Source: CAZAQS01 sp964486825 (GTDB lineage: Bacteria; Chloroflexota; Anaerolineae; Anaerolineales; UBA4823). From it: 64,000 nt of DNA. The stretch's first letter is position 1. Each line of letters starts with the position of its first letter. The translations under genes were made by a program, and so were the position numbers. Where the stretch lies: the NCBI GenBank assembly GCA_964486825.1, contig CAZAQS010000002.1:1-64000 (forward strand), given 5' to 3'. Positions 9,451 to 15,784 of the stretch are shown here, in pieces. The notes under the pieces were generated by a model. That model worked only from the letters and a program-made list of their open reading frames with translations, was not told the DNA's origin and did no database searches.

Positions 9451-10350
9451 TTAATTCAGGCTAGGTACCCAGAACTGCACCCAATCGCTATCCACCAGTA
9501 CACCGAACTGTGCGCCAGGTATCAGCCTATGTGGATATTGTATCCGCTTCTCGTTACTTGCGCTTGAAAAAATGCCTTCCTGTGGTCTGGCTTGCATATA
9601 TCCGACCAACCAGGTCCCAAAGCGCTCAAGTACTTCCGGTTGCACCATGTTTTCTTTTTGTACTTCCAGGGTAGCTACCGTCCAGATGCGGAACTGAGGA
9701 CCATTTGCGATAGTCCATAAGAGCAGGTCCAACAATTCGGCATCTAGAGAGTTGGTCAGCTCATCTAGCCCATCTACCGCAAGGATGAAAGCCGGACCGT
9801 GATCACGCCCGTTGCGGCGTTGTTCCAGCAGGTTAGCCAGCTCGTGGATCGTTTCGTAAGCTTTTTCGTTATAGGGTGCAGATATCTTGTAAGCATGCGG
9901 TTTCTGGCTGAGCCAGGCGATATCACCAAGCTGGAAGGTGATGCAACTGAAGCGGAACTTACGTGGGGAATTGACCAGGCAAGCTGAGCTAAGGATGGAT
10001 AGCATCAGCCTGGTTTTACCACTTCCTGGATCTCCGAGGATCAGCAAAGAGCCCGCATCTGAGCTCGACAGATCCATCAAGATCGGTGAGCCGTCCTCCG
10101 ATGAACCGATCAGAATGGAGTACTCCGGAACTGTACCCATTTGCCCCAACACCTGTTCCAAAGAAGGAATTTTGATCTGGACGATCGAATTGTGATAACG
10201 GGGGTCAAGACCAGAGGAGCTCCTGGATCCTTTTTGCAGGCTGTCTAGTGTTTCCCTGGCGCCGTTTGTCAGCTCGGTCGCCAGGCGGGATACGAGATCT
10301 ACCCCTATTGCCAGCCGGTTGTTCTTATTGTGGTTTTCGGGCATGACCAT
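9451..10350 (-). CDS. P-loop ATPase (FtsK/HerA-like) behind an SOS-type promoter
   Basis: 299 aa from the ATG at 10350, preceded by AGAAGGA; a longer in-frame extension to 10407 would run into the promoter. Walker A is GDPGSGKT (after SLLILG), and Walker B is ILAVDGLDEL about 85 residues later, followed by a sensor-like strand (FRIWTVATLE). An N-terminal region of about 100 aa precedes the ATPase core. No membrane helix is visible. The fold is closest to FtsK/SpoIIIE/HerA-type translocase cores, but the family is not certain. The promoter places a LexA-type palindrome between -35 and -10, so DNA-damage induction is expected (inference). A role in DNA processing or division arrest would fit. 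Confidence 0.75.
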   Translation of the reverse strand: MVMPENHNKNNRLAIGVDLVSRLATELTNGARETLDSLQKGSRSSSGLDPRYHNSIVQIKIPSLEQVLGQMGTVPEYSILIGSSEDGSPILMDLSSSDAGSLLILGDPGSGKTRLMLSILSSACLVNSPRKFRFSCITFQLGDIAWLSQKPHAYKISAPYNEKAYETIHELANLLEQRRNGRDHGPAFILAVDGLDELTNSLDAELLDLLLWTIANGPQFRIWTVATLEVQKENMVQPEVLERFGTWLVGYMQARPQEGIFSSASNEKRIQYPHRLIPGAQFGVLVDSDWVQFWVPSLN

Positions 10351-10371
10351 CTTTGAGATCCTTCTGATACT

Positions 10372-10400
10372 ATAATAATAGAACATATGTTCGTTGTCAA
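10372..10400 (-). promoter_or_regulatory. Consensus promoter with LexA/SOS box in the spacer
   Basis: On the reverse strand TTGACA (10400-10395) is followed by exactly 17 nt and TATTAT (10377-10372). The spacer contains the perfect 12-bp palindrome GAACATATGTTC (10381-10392). With flanks it reads CGAACATATGTTCT, 13 of 14 positions of the Gram-positive SOS consensus CGAACRNRYGTTYC. A repressor bound here would block RNA polymerase directly. Confidence 0.85.
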
Positions 10401-10470
10401 GAGGCAATCGTCCGAAATGATGGCTGGATACCGGATATCTTATGCTTGCTTATAGTTCAAATAAATAAAC

Positions 10471-10522
10471 TTTATACAATGCCTATGAACACTAACATTG
10501 GCATTTAGGGAAGTTGTATAAA
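10471..10522. repeat. Nested inverted repeat in the 10.4-10.7 kb gap
   Basis: TTTATACAA (10471-10479) is mirrored by TTGTATAAA (10514-10522). ATGCC and GGCAT lie inside, offset by 10 nt. It could be an operator or a hairpin. The rest of the 10,401-10,690 gap holds no gene that I can support. Confidence 0.45.
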
Positions 10523-10690
10523 CAGTTTTAGGTCAGCAATAATTGAGAATGTCCGCCTGGGAGGTCCAACACCGGGAAGTCTACATGGTGGAATTCAAAG
10601 TCTGGTTCAACCAAATACTTACGGCGGTAGAAGCAGGCGCCACGATTTCTTCCGGATTGAGTACACCGGTGGGAATTAGTTCAACCCAAC

Positions 10691-11638
10691 CTATTTGTAA
10701 GAATCGGGGGAAATCAGAAAACTTTGCTCCAAAGTGGCGCGATCCCAGCTTGCCAGGTTTGCTCCCGCCTCGTAGGTGGATTGAAAAAAGTCCAGTAAGA
10801 CCTTATCCCAGTCGCCCGACGTGCGTATGGCTTCGTAGGGTAGGATAAACTCTTTTAAATCCGGGTGGTAATAGGCTTGCGCGGTTTGGATATTGTATTG
10901 AGAGTACCCATCAGGTTCCGGGTAGATGTACGCGTAAAATGCAGGCTCCCCCAGGCCAGCGCCGGGCCAAAAACCGATGCTGCTGACTTCGTCAACGTAC
11001 GCCTCTTGCATCACGTATTTAGCGACGTGGTATGCTTTCTCCATGATCGGTGCATTGCGCCCCGAGAAGCGCGAGGCAGCCAGGTCAAAGCTGCCCCAAA
11101 AAAATTGGACCGGGCTGGCTTTCCCACAGAATCGGCCTCGGAAGGATTTCATTACCCGATCCACCTGGAGCAGCAATTGCCAGAAGCGGTGGGCATATTC
11201 CGGGTCGTAAGTGGTGTGGGTCTGATCCTGCTCGAATGGAATCCGCTGCTCCACTTCGACAGGTACCGTCCAAATCTCGACATCGACGCCCAAGGAGTTC
11301 AGCGCTTTCATGATTTCCCGGTAAAAATCAGCCACCGGACGATCCGCCAGCGGGAGGCTGCGAGTGGCGCTGCTGCTGCTCTGGATTTGCAGGACGTGGT
11401 CGATGAAATCGAAATCGATCTGGATCACTTGGCTGCCGTAGGGCATCGGTGAGGTCGTCAGTCCGCGGGCGGTCAGATAGAGAGTCGTGTGCCACCAGTG
11501 GTTGACCATAGGCGCTAACGACAGGCGGATTTTTCCAACGATTTGCATCCACATGTGCAGGCTGGCTTGAGTATCAACCCAGGCTTCCAGCGGTAGTTCG
11601 GGTAAGGCGTTTTTGGGGGTAGTGTCAGAGTCGCTCAT
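10691..11638 (-). CDS. DUF5996 family protein
   Basis: 315 aa, soluble, and rich in Trp and aromatic residues. Opening LPLEAWVDTQASLHMWMQIVGKIRL, then NHWWHTTLYLTARGLTTSPMP, then FDFIDHVL, matches the DUF5996 pattern. The C-terminal half has PVQFFWGSFDLAASRFSGR and GFWPG. No enzyme activity is established for the family. A GGAAT box lies just before the ATG. It is separated from the SOS-type unit by its own gap and does not appear co-transcribed with it. Confidence 0.8.
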   Translation of the reverse strand: MSDSDTTPKNALPELPLEAWVDTQASLHMWMQIVGKIRLSLAPMVNHWWHTTLYLTARGLTTSPMPYGSQVIQIDFDFIDHVLQIQSSSSATRSLPLADRPVADFYREIMKALNSLGVDVEIWTVPVEVEQRIPFEQDQTHTTYDPEYAHRFWQLLLQVDRVMKSFRGRFCGKASPVQFFWGSFDLAASRFSGRNAPIMEKAYHVAKYVMQEAYVDEVSSIGFWPGAGLGEPAFYAYIYPEPDGYSQYNIQTAQAYYHPDLKEFILPYEAIRTSGDWDKVLLDFFQSTYEAGANLASWDRATLEQSFLISPDSYK

Positions 11639-11769
11639 AGATTCCGTTTCAAACAGAGTATTGTCGTTCAGGAACGACGTGGTAACATCCTAAAAACATG
11701 CCTGTGTTCGACGAGCATTCTGTTATGGAACTTTGGATGCGCAAGGATGCCAGTGTTCGGTATATCCTT

Positions 11770-12414
11770 TTAAGGCAAAATCTTGATTGTGCTCCCCCAA
11801 TCGGTACCCATCTGATCCTGCAAGGTAATGTGGAGCAAACCAATTCCTTCTAACTGGCGGGCGCGGCGAAGAGACCCAACATCGATAGGGCGCAGACCTG
11901 CGGAGCCGATCGCATCTGCCAACCGCCTTTTTGCTTCCTTGTCATCCCCAACCATGAATACATCCAGGGATTGGCCTTCAACTTGTCCCTCCATGAGTGT
12001 CCCGGCGAACGTCGTATTGAAGGCTTTGATTACCTTTGCATCTGGAGGCGCCATTTTCGCAATTTCCTCCGCGGCTGATATTCCTGGAGGAGTGGCGAGA
12101 TCATCGAATGTTTCGTTAAGGGGATTGGTAATGTCCACGATGATCTTGCCGGCCAGCTGGTCTCCGAATTGCGAGAGGATTGATGGCACACTTGTATAGT
12201 AAACTGCCAGAACGACAGCCTCGCTTTGAATTGGATCATCGAGAGAAGCCGCCCTGACGCTGGTACCGCCATTGATGGTAGTACGGAGTTCTTCAGCCAG
12301 GTCTTTAGCTTTCTCGTTATCGTGATCGATGATCACGACCGGATTGCCGCCACTCAGCAGGCGGGTAGCAATCCCGCGGCCCATATTGCCCGCTCCAATA
12401 ATCGTAAAGTCCAT
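11770..12414 (-). CDS. NADPH-dependent F420 reductase-like NAD(P)-binding protein
   Basis: 214 aa with an N-terminal Rossmann fold: MDFTIIGAGNMGRGIATRL carries GxGxMG. The LAVYYTSVPSIL strand and VDITNPLNE loop are typical of the F420_oxidored family (NADP oxidoreductases, also F420:NADP oxidoreductase). The ending QLEGIGLLHITLQ is also typical of the family. Whether it uses F420 cannot be told from sequence. ATG follows AGAGGTG. A separate 64-aa frame overlapping its 3' end is judged spurious. It is transcribed from the promoter at 12537-12565. Confidence 0.82.
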   Translation of the reverse strand: MDFTIIGAGNMGRGIATRLLSGGNPVVIIDHDNEKAKDLAEELRTTINGGTSVRAASLDDPIQSEAVVLAVYYTSVPSILSQFGDQLAGKIIVDITNPLNETFDDLATPPGISAAEEIAKMAPPDAKVIKAFNTTFAGTLMEGQVEGQSLDVFMVGDDKEAKRRLADAIGSAGLRPIDVGSLRRARQLEGIGLLHITLQDQMGTDWGSTIKILP

Positions 12415-12501
12415 TTCACACCTCTAATCCCTATACCAATAAGTCACGCGTGCAGGCTGGTGTGAGCGTAGTCTGACAGAGCTGCACAATTCCGATATAA
12501 G

Positions 12502-12525
12502 CCAGATACACTGAATAGTATCTGG
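12502..12525. repeat. Palindrome CCAGATAC-N8-GTATCTGG in the 5' leader
   Basis: Perfect 8-bp inverted repeat just downstream of the predicted -10 of the 12414 gene. It may be an operator or leader hairpin. Confidence 0.5.
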
Positions 12526-12536
12526 AATCTGATTTT

Positions 12537-12565
12537 ATCTTATCGTACACAAAACCTACCGTCAA
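12537..12565 (-). promoter_or_regulatory. Promoter of the F420-reductase-like gene
   Basis: On the reverse strand TTGACG (12565-12560) and TAAGAT (12542-12537) are 17 nt apart. The -35 is one arm of an inverted repeat CCGTCAAT/ATTGACGG (12559-12566 and 12582-12589), so a repressor could act here. Confidence 0.55.
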
Positions 12566-12694
12566 TATCAAAATTAAATCTATTGACGGATGTTTAGATA
12601 GTAATCGCTAAAAAAATGAAGGGGGACTGCCGAATTCGCTTTCCTGATTCGTCAATGGAGTAGAGATGAGATCAGAGCCCCGTTAACGGTAAAT

Positions 12695-13345
12695 CTAAGG
12701 TTTTTGGGCAAGCACCTGCCAGTTGGAGAAGAACTGCTGTGCACACCGGTTCTCAAAATAGCCTTCATCCTTCGATCTGGAGAGCAATACAAAATCCCTA
12801 AGCAGCTCATCCAGGTCGGCTTCATTGCTGAAATAGTGCATATCTCCGGGAATGATCGACTTCGTTGACAGGTAAGTATGTGGAGCAGCTTCTTCTCCGA
12901 AGCCATACTTTCCGTCTTCCCGGCTGGGGCATGTAAAGTAGAACAAGCCCCCGGGTTTTAGCAACCGGAACACATATTGGATTGCAGCCTCAAACTGTTC
13001 CCGGTAACCGTGATAGATGACGTTGTAGCTCAGTACAATATCGAAGAATTCTTTGGGAAGGCGCGGGTCGAGCACATCTCCGTGCAGTGTCTGGGTATCT
13101 AAACCCAGCTGGCTTGCCCAATCCCTCAAGTGTTTTACGGCTGTTTTAGAGCCGTCGATCGCCGTGACCTTGAAACCGGCCTGGGCAAAAGCGATCGCAT
13201 GCCGTCCCAAACCGCACCCCAGGTCCAGGACCTGTGCTCTTTCATGAGGAGAATTTGCCCCGATCAGCTCAAGCACTTCCTGGGTAGGCTCCTCCCACCA
13301 TTGGCGTTTCTCCGAGTTGCTCCAAAATTGATCCCAGAGCGTCAT
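12695..13345 (-). CDS. Class I SAM-dependent methyltransferase (TehB-like)
   Basis: 216 aa with motif I VLDLGCGLGRHAIAFA, an acidic end of strand 2 (VTAIDGSK), motif II-like FFDIVLSYNVIYHG and motif III LLKPGGLFYFTC. This is the standard SAM-binding fold. The overall pattern (WSNSEKRQWWEEP start, then a C-terminal LLSRSKDEGY) resembles TehB/UbiE-type small-molecule methyltransferases. The substrate is unknown. ATG follows AAAAGGAG with good spacing. The membrane protein at 13398 lies upstream on the same strand, so the two may be co-transcribed. Confidence 0.85.
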   Translation of the reverse strand: MTLWDQFWSNSEKRQWWEEPTQEVLELIGANSPHERAQVLDLGCGLGRHAIAFAQAGFKVTAIDGSKTAVKHLRDWASQLGLDTQTLHGDVLDPRLPKEFFDIVLSYNVIYHGYREQFEAAIQYVFRLLKPGGLFYFTCPSREDGKYGFGEEAAPHTYLSTKSIIPGDMHYFSNEADLDELLRDFVLLSRSKDEGYFENRCAQQFFSNWQVLAQKP

Positions 13346-13397
13346 GAATTTATCTCCTTTTCATATGCGGGAAGCATTATTCGAAAACCACTCATCT

Positions 13398-13778
13398 CTA
13401 TGACCCGATTCGGATTAAGCCTTCCAGCCCCGAGAAAAGCTCGTAAAGGCTGAGCAGCGCCAGGATGAACAAAACGACAAACAACATAACCATCGGCCAC
13501 TGCCCTTTTTGAGCGAAATAACCAGGACTGTTGATCAGGGTATACAGAAGCATCCCCAGACCCAGCAAGGCCAAAGGGTAACCCACCAGGCTCTGTGCCA
13601 GCAATGCAACCCCGGCTAGGACCAGGACTGCTGCGGTCAGGAATTCTGCTACCAGATGAAAACCGATGCGAATTGGTTCGCTAGATAACTCAGCGACATT
13701 CCGTTTAACCAGGGATACGCCCCACTGGCCTATCATTAGCACCCCAACAGCTATCGAAAATATGGCTGTATACAGCAT
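13398..13778 (-). CDS. Small four-helix membrane protein
   Basis: 126 aa with four hydrophobic segments (about 1-20, 45-63, 66-85 and 96-115). ATG follows GGGAGGG. No family recognised. A polar loop (KRNVAELSSEPIRIG) lies after helix 1. Gene order suggests it precedes the methyltransferase in one transcript. Confidence 0.75.
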   Translation of the reverse strand: MLYTAIFSIAVGVLMIGQWGVSLVKRNVAELSSEPIRIGFHLVAEFLTAAVLVLAGVALLAQSLVGYPLALLGLGMLLYTLINSPGYFAQKGQWPMVMLFVVLFILALLSLYELFSGLEGLIRIGS

Positions 13779-13960
13779 ATGCCCTCCCAGTTATCCATTT
13801 CTACGTAAAATTTTGTTCAGACCTTTGATGTACTATTATAGCTAATCGGTTTATAATTTTCCCTCCAGGAAAATCTTTCGCCTACGTTCTACTTTACCAG
13901 GCAGGCCCGAAGGAGTGGTGGACTAACTTAGGCAGATTTGGATCAGGTGTTTCAGCAAAG

Positions 13961-14719
13961 ATGAAATTCGAAGATCATTTTTCGAGATTAGCGCGTGAAT
14001 ATTCAATCTACAGGCCCCAATACCCGGAGGCGCTTTTTAAATTTCTGGCAGGCGTCGCTCCGGAAACCGGCCTGGCATGGGATTGCGGGACCGGAAACGG
14101 GCAAGCAGCTTTGCAACTGGCCGAGCACTTCCAGAGAGTTTACGCTACAGATGCAAGCTCCAAGCAAATAGAACAGGCGGCAGCATACCCAGGGGTTGAG
14201 TTTAAAGTCGAATCTGCAGATAATGTATCTCTGGAGTCGAATAGTGTTGATCTAGTGACTGTGGCTGTTGCTGTACATTGGTTCAACCTGGCCGAGTTTT
14301 ACCGGGAGGTCAATCGAGTGTTAAAACCAGCCGGCGTCCTGGCAGTCTGGACCTACCACCTGCCTCAGATCGAGCCTGCTATTGACCAGGTAATTTATAC
14401 GTACTATCGATCTGTTTTGGGGAAATACTGGCCCGAACGCATCCGGTACGTGGATGAGAAATATGAAACGCTTCCTTTTCCTTACCAGGAATTCAAGCCG
14501 CCTCCTTTTGAGATGCATGCTGTGTGGGATTTAAACCGGTTAGTTGGTTTTTTGAGCAGCTGGTCGGCTGTGAATGGATATCAAGAGAAGCATGGAAGCC
14601 ATCCTTTGGAGGCAATTTGGAAGGATTTGAGATCGGCCTGGGGCAAAGAGCATGTCAAGCGAGAGGTGCGCTGGGAGCTGTATATGCGCTCGGGCAGGAA
14701 AGTCGATTCAAAGGCATAG
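13961..14719 (+). CDS. Class I SAM-dependent methyltransferase (type 11)
   Basis: 252 aa. Opens FEDHFSRLAREYSIYRPQYP, typical of this group. SAM motif I is AWDCGTGNGQAALQLA, the acidic strand-2 end is YATDASSKQI, then ESADNVSLESNSVDLVTVA and the post-motif VLKPAGVLAVWTY. The tail is rich in aromatic and basic residues. Its closest known relatives act on small metabolites, and the substrate cannot be inferred. No strong Shine-Dalgarno precedes the ATG. The ABM-like gene follows after 55 nt. Confidence 0.86.
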   Translation: MKFEDHFSRLAREYSIYRPQYPEALFKFLAGVAPETGLAWDCGTGNGQAALQLAEHFQRVYATDASSKQIEQAAAYPGVEFKVESADNVSLESNSVDLVTVAVAVHWFNLAEFYREVNRVLKPAGVLAVWTYHLPQIEPAIDQVIYTYYRSVLGKYWPERIRYVDEKYETLPFPYQEFKPPPFEMHAVWDLNRLVGFLSSWSAVNGYQEKHGSHPLEAIWKDLRSAWGKEHVKREVRWELYMRSGRKVDSKA

Positions 14720-14774
14720 GATTAAGAATTCATACTTTGGTTTTTCTTGGTTTCATAATCTGGAGGAAAATGAG

Positions 14775-15092
14775 ATGATCAGTCGAGTTTGGCACGGCTG
14801 GACGAAGCCGGAAAACGCAGATGCATACCAAAGCCTGCTTCTATCTGAGATTTTTGAGGGTATTCAAAACCGGGATATTGACGGCTATTGCGGTATTGAG
14901 CTTTACCGTCGAGAGGATGGGGAAGAGGTGGAGTTTGTCACGCTCATGAAGTTCGATTCACTTGATGCAGTACGCGCATTTGCAGGGGAAGATTATGAGG
15001 TTGCCGTTGTTCCTCCCAAGGCTCGCTCTTTGTTGGCTCACTTCGACCAACGCTCCCAGCATTATGAAGTCATACAGGAAATGAAAGCTTGA
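14775..15092 (+). CDS. Antibiotic biosynthesis monooxygenase-like (ABM) domain protein
   Basis: 105 aa from the ATG that follows TGGAGG. The pattern ISRVWHGWTKPENADAY, then GIELYRREDGEEVEFVTLMKF then SLDAVRAFAGEDYEVAVVPP, is that of dimeric alpha-beta barrel (ABM/Dabb) proteins with the terminal YEV region. Function is unknown. Members often handle quinones or small oxidised metabolites. The longer upstream reading to 14652 overlaps the methyltransferase and lacks a ribosome site. Confidence 0.78.
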   Translation: MISRVWHGWTKPENADAYQSLLLSEIFEGIQNRDIDGYCGIELYRREDGEEVEFVTLMKFDSLDAVRAFAGEDYEVAVVPPKARSLLAHFDQRSQHYEVIQEMKA

Positions 15093-15435
15093 TCGCCTGG
15101 AACCCCAAGATCAGCACGAGCAGCAAGATGAAATATGTCCTTAAGGTATGCAAACAGCTCCAGGCTCAGCAATAAGCAATTATAAGGAAACCCACCCGCA
15201 GTCAAGAAAGCCAGGCCGGTGGCGGACCGATAATTGGCGCCCTCCCCTGGCCTTAATTCCAATATTGAACGGCCCCAGCCACTTTATGCCGGGTCAATTT
15301 CCGGGACCGCAGGCCACTCCTAGGAAGACAGATACTGAGTGTGGCCGGGAACTCGATATAGGTTATCGATCTAAAGTTGTATGAGGAGGATTATTTAATG
15401 GATACAAAGGATGCGGTAGACAAAGTCGACAATTA
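15093..15435. other. Gene-poor stretch with a truncated gene start
   Basis: No long gene is supported. A strong Shine-Dalgarno (GAGGAGGA, about 15383-15390) precedes ATG 15400, but the frame ends after 12 codons (MDTKDAVDKVDN) exactly where the tRNA-derived repeat begins. This looks like a gene start cut off by the duplication. The reverse frame at 15062-15262 has hydrophobic stretches in two different frames but no coherent protein. Confidence 0.4.
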
Positions 15436-15444
15436 AATACCAAA

Positions 15445-15469
15445 GGCCTCGCGAACGAACCACGAGGCC
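15445..15469 (-). terminator. Terminator downstream of the tRNA-Val remnant
   Basis: Perfect 7-bp stem GGCCTCG/CGAGGCC. On the reverse strand it is followed by TTTGGTATTT. Confidence 0.7.
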
Positions 15470-15483
15470 CTCAGTCGGCGAGG

Positions 15484-15532
15484 TGGGCGCGGAGGGACTC
15501 GAACCCAGCGCGCAGCCCCGCACGGATGTGAA
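15484..15532 (-). pseudogene. Decayed tRNA-Val copy lacking its 5' half
   Basis: On the reverse strand it keeps the anticodon-loop end TTCACATCCGTG, then an altered 13-nt variable region (6 nt in the intact gene), an intact T-arm and the 3' acceptor strand CGCGCCCA. The D-arm and the 5' acceptor strand are absent, so it cannot fold as a tRNA. It lies directly downstream of the intact gene and its terminator. Confidence 0.8.
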
Positions 15533-15557
15533 TTCGGAAAACGGTATTAATACCAAA

Positions 15558-15582
15558 GGCCCCGCGGACGAACCACGAGGCC
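15558..15582 (-). terminator. Terminator of tRNA-Val
   Basis: Seven-base stem GGCCCCG/CGAGGCC with one mismatch, followed on the reverse strand by TTTGGTATTAA. It lies 14 nt beyond the tRNA 3' end. Confidence 0.65.
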
Positions 15583-15596
15583 CTCAGTCGGCGAGG

Positions 15597-15670
15597 TGGG
15601 CGCGGAGGGACTCGAACCCACGACCTCACGGATGTGAACCGTGCACTCTAACCAGCTGAGCTACGCGCCC
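15597..15670 (-). tRNA. tRNA-Val (anticodon CAC)
   Basis: 74 nt with a perfect 7-bp acceptor stem (GGGCGCG with CGCGCCC). The D-arm is GCTCAGCTGGTTAGAG-like, the anticodon stem is CACGG/CCGTG, and the loop TTCACAT has anticodon CAC (positions 34-36). The T-loop is TTCGAGT and the discriminator is A. CCA is not encoded. It reads the GUG codon. It is followed by its own terminator and a decayed copy. Confidence 0.96.
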
Positions 15671-15684
15671 CGACTGTGGCGCAA

Positions 15685-15713
15685 ATTATAGTGTAGTGTA
15701 AGCGTGATTGCAA
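15685..15713 (-). promoter_or_regulatory. Promoter of tRNA-Val
   Basis: On the reverse strand TTGCAA (15713-15708) and TATAAT (15690-15685) are separated by 17 nt. The tRNA 5' end is 14 nt after the -10, with GC-rich bases near the expected start. Confidence 0.82.
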
Positions 15714-15731
15714 GGGTATTGAGGACATATA

Positions 15732-15769
15732 CGAAAACAGGCTCATGGATCTCCATGGACCTGTTTTCG
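15732..15769 (-). terminator. Hairpin terminator of the DUF3828-type lipoprotein gene
   Basis: CGAAAACAGG/CCTGTTTTCG perfect arms, with an inner CATGG/CCATG continuation. It lies 15 nt after the reverse-strand stop at 15785, and the distal arm contributes GTTTTCGTATAT. Confidence 0.7.
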
Positions 15770-15784
15770 TTATCATGCCCTGGT

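Larger units (their letters stand above)
15436..15620 (-). repeat. 72-bp direct repeat of the tRNA-Val 3' part plus terminator
   Basis: Two copies, 15436-15507 and 15549-15620, offset by 113 bp and differing at two positions. Each contains the tRNA acceptor 3' side, T-arm and downstream terminator. Homology resumes in a 12-bp block (15521-15532 and 15627-15638), showing that the copy once extended into the anticodon arm. Confidence 0.9.

Noticed and set aside
10543..10848. Forward 101-aa frame next to DUF5996
   Set aside because: Overlaps the 3' end of the DUF5996 gene, with low-complexity content and no convincing ribosome site.
11649..11843. Reverse 64-aa frame overlapping the F420-reductase-like gene
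   Set aside because: Overlaps the better-supported gene in another frame; no ribosome site or protein pattern.
15062..15262. Reverse 66-aa frame next to the tRNA region
   Set aside because: Hydrophobic stretches occur in two different frames, each closed by stops. No start, ribosome site or family pattern.
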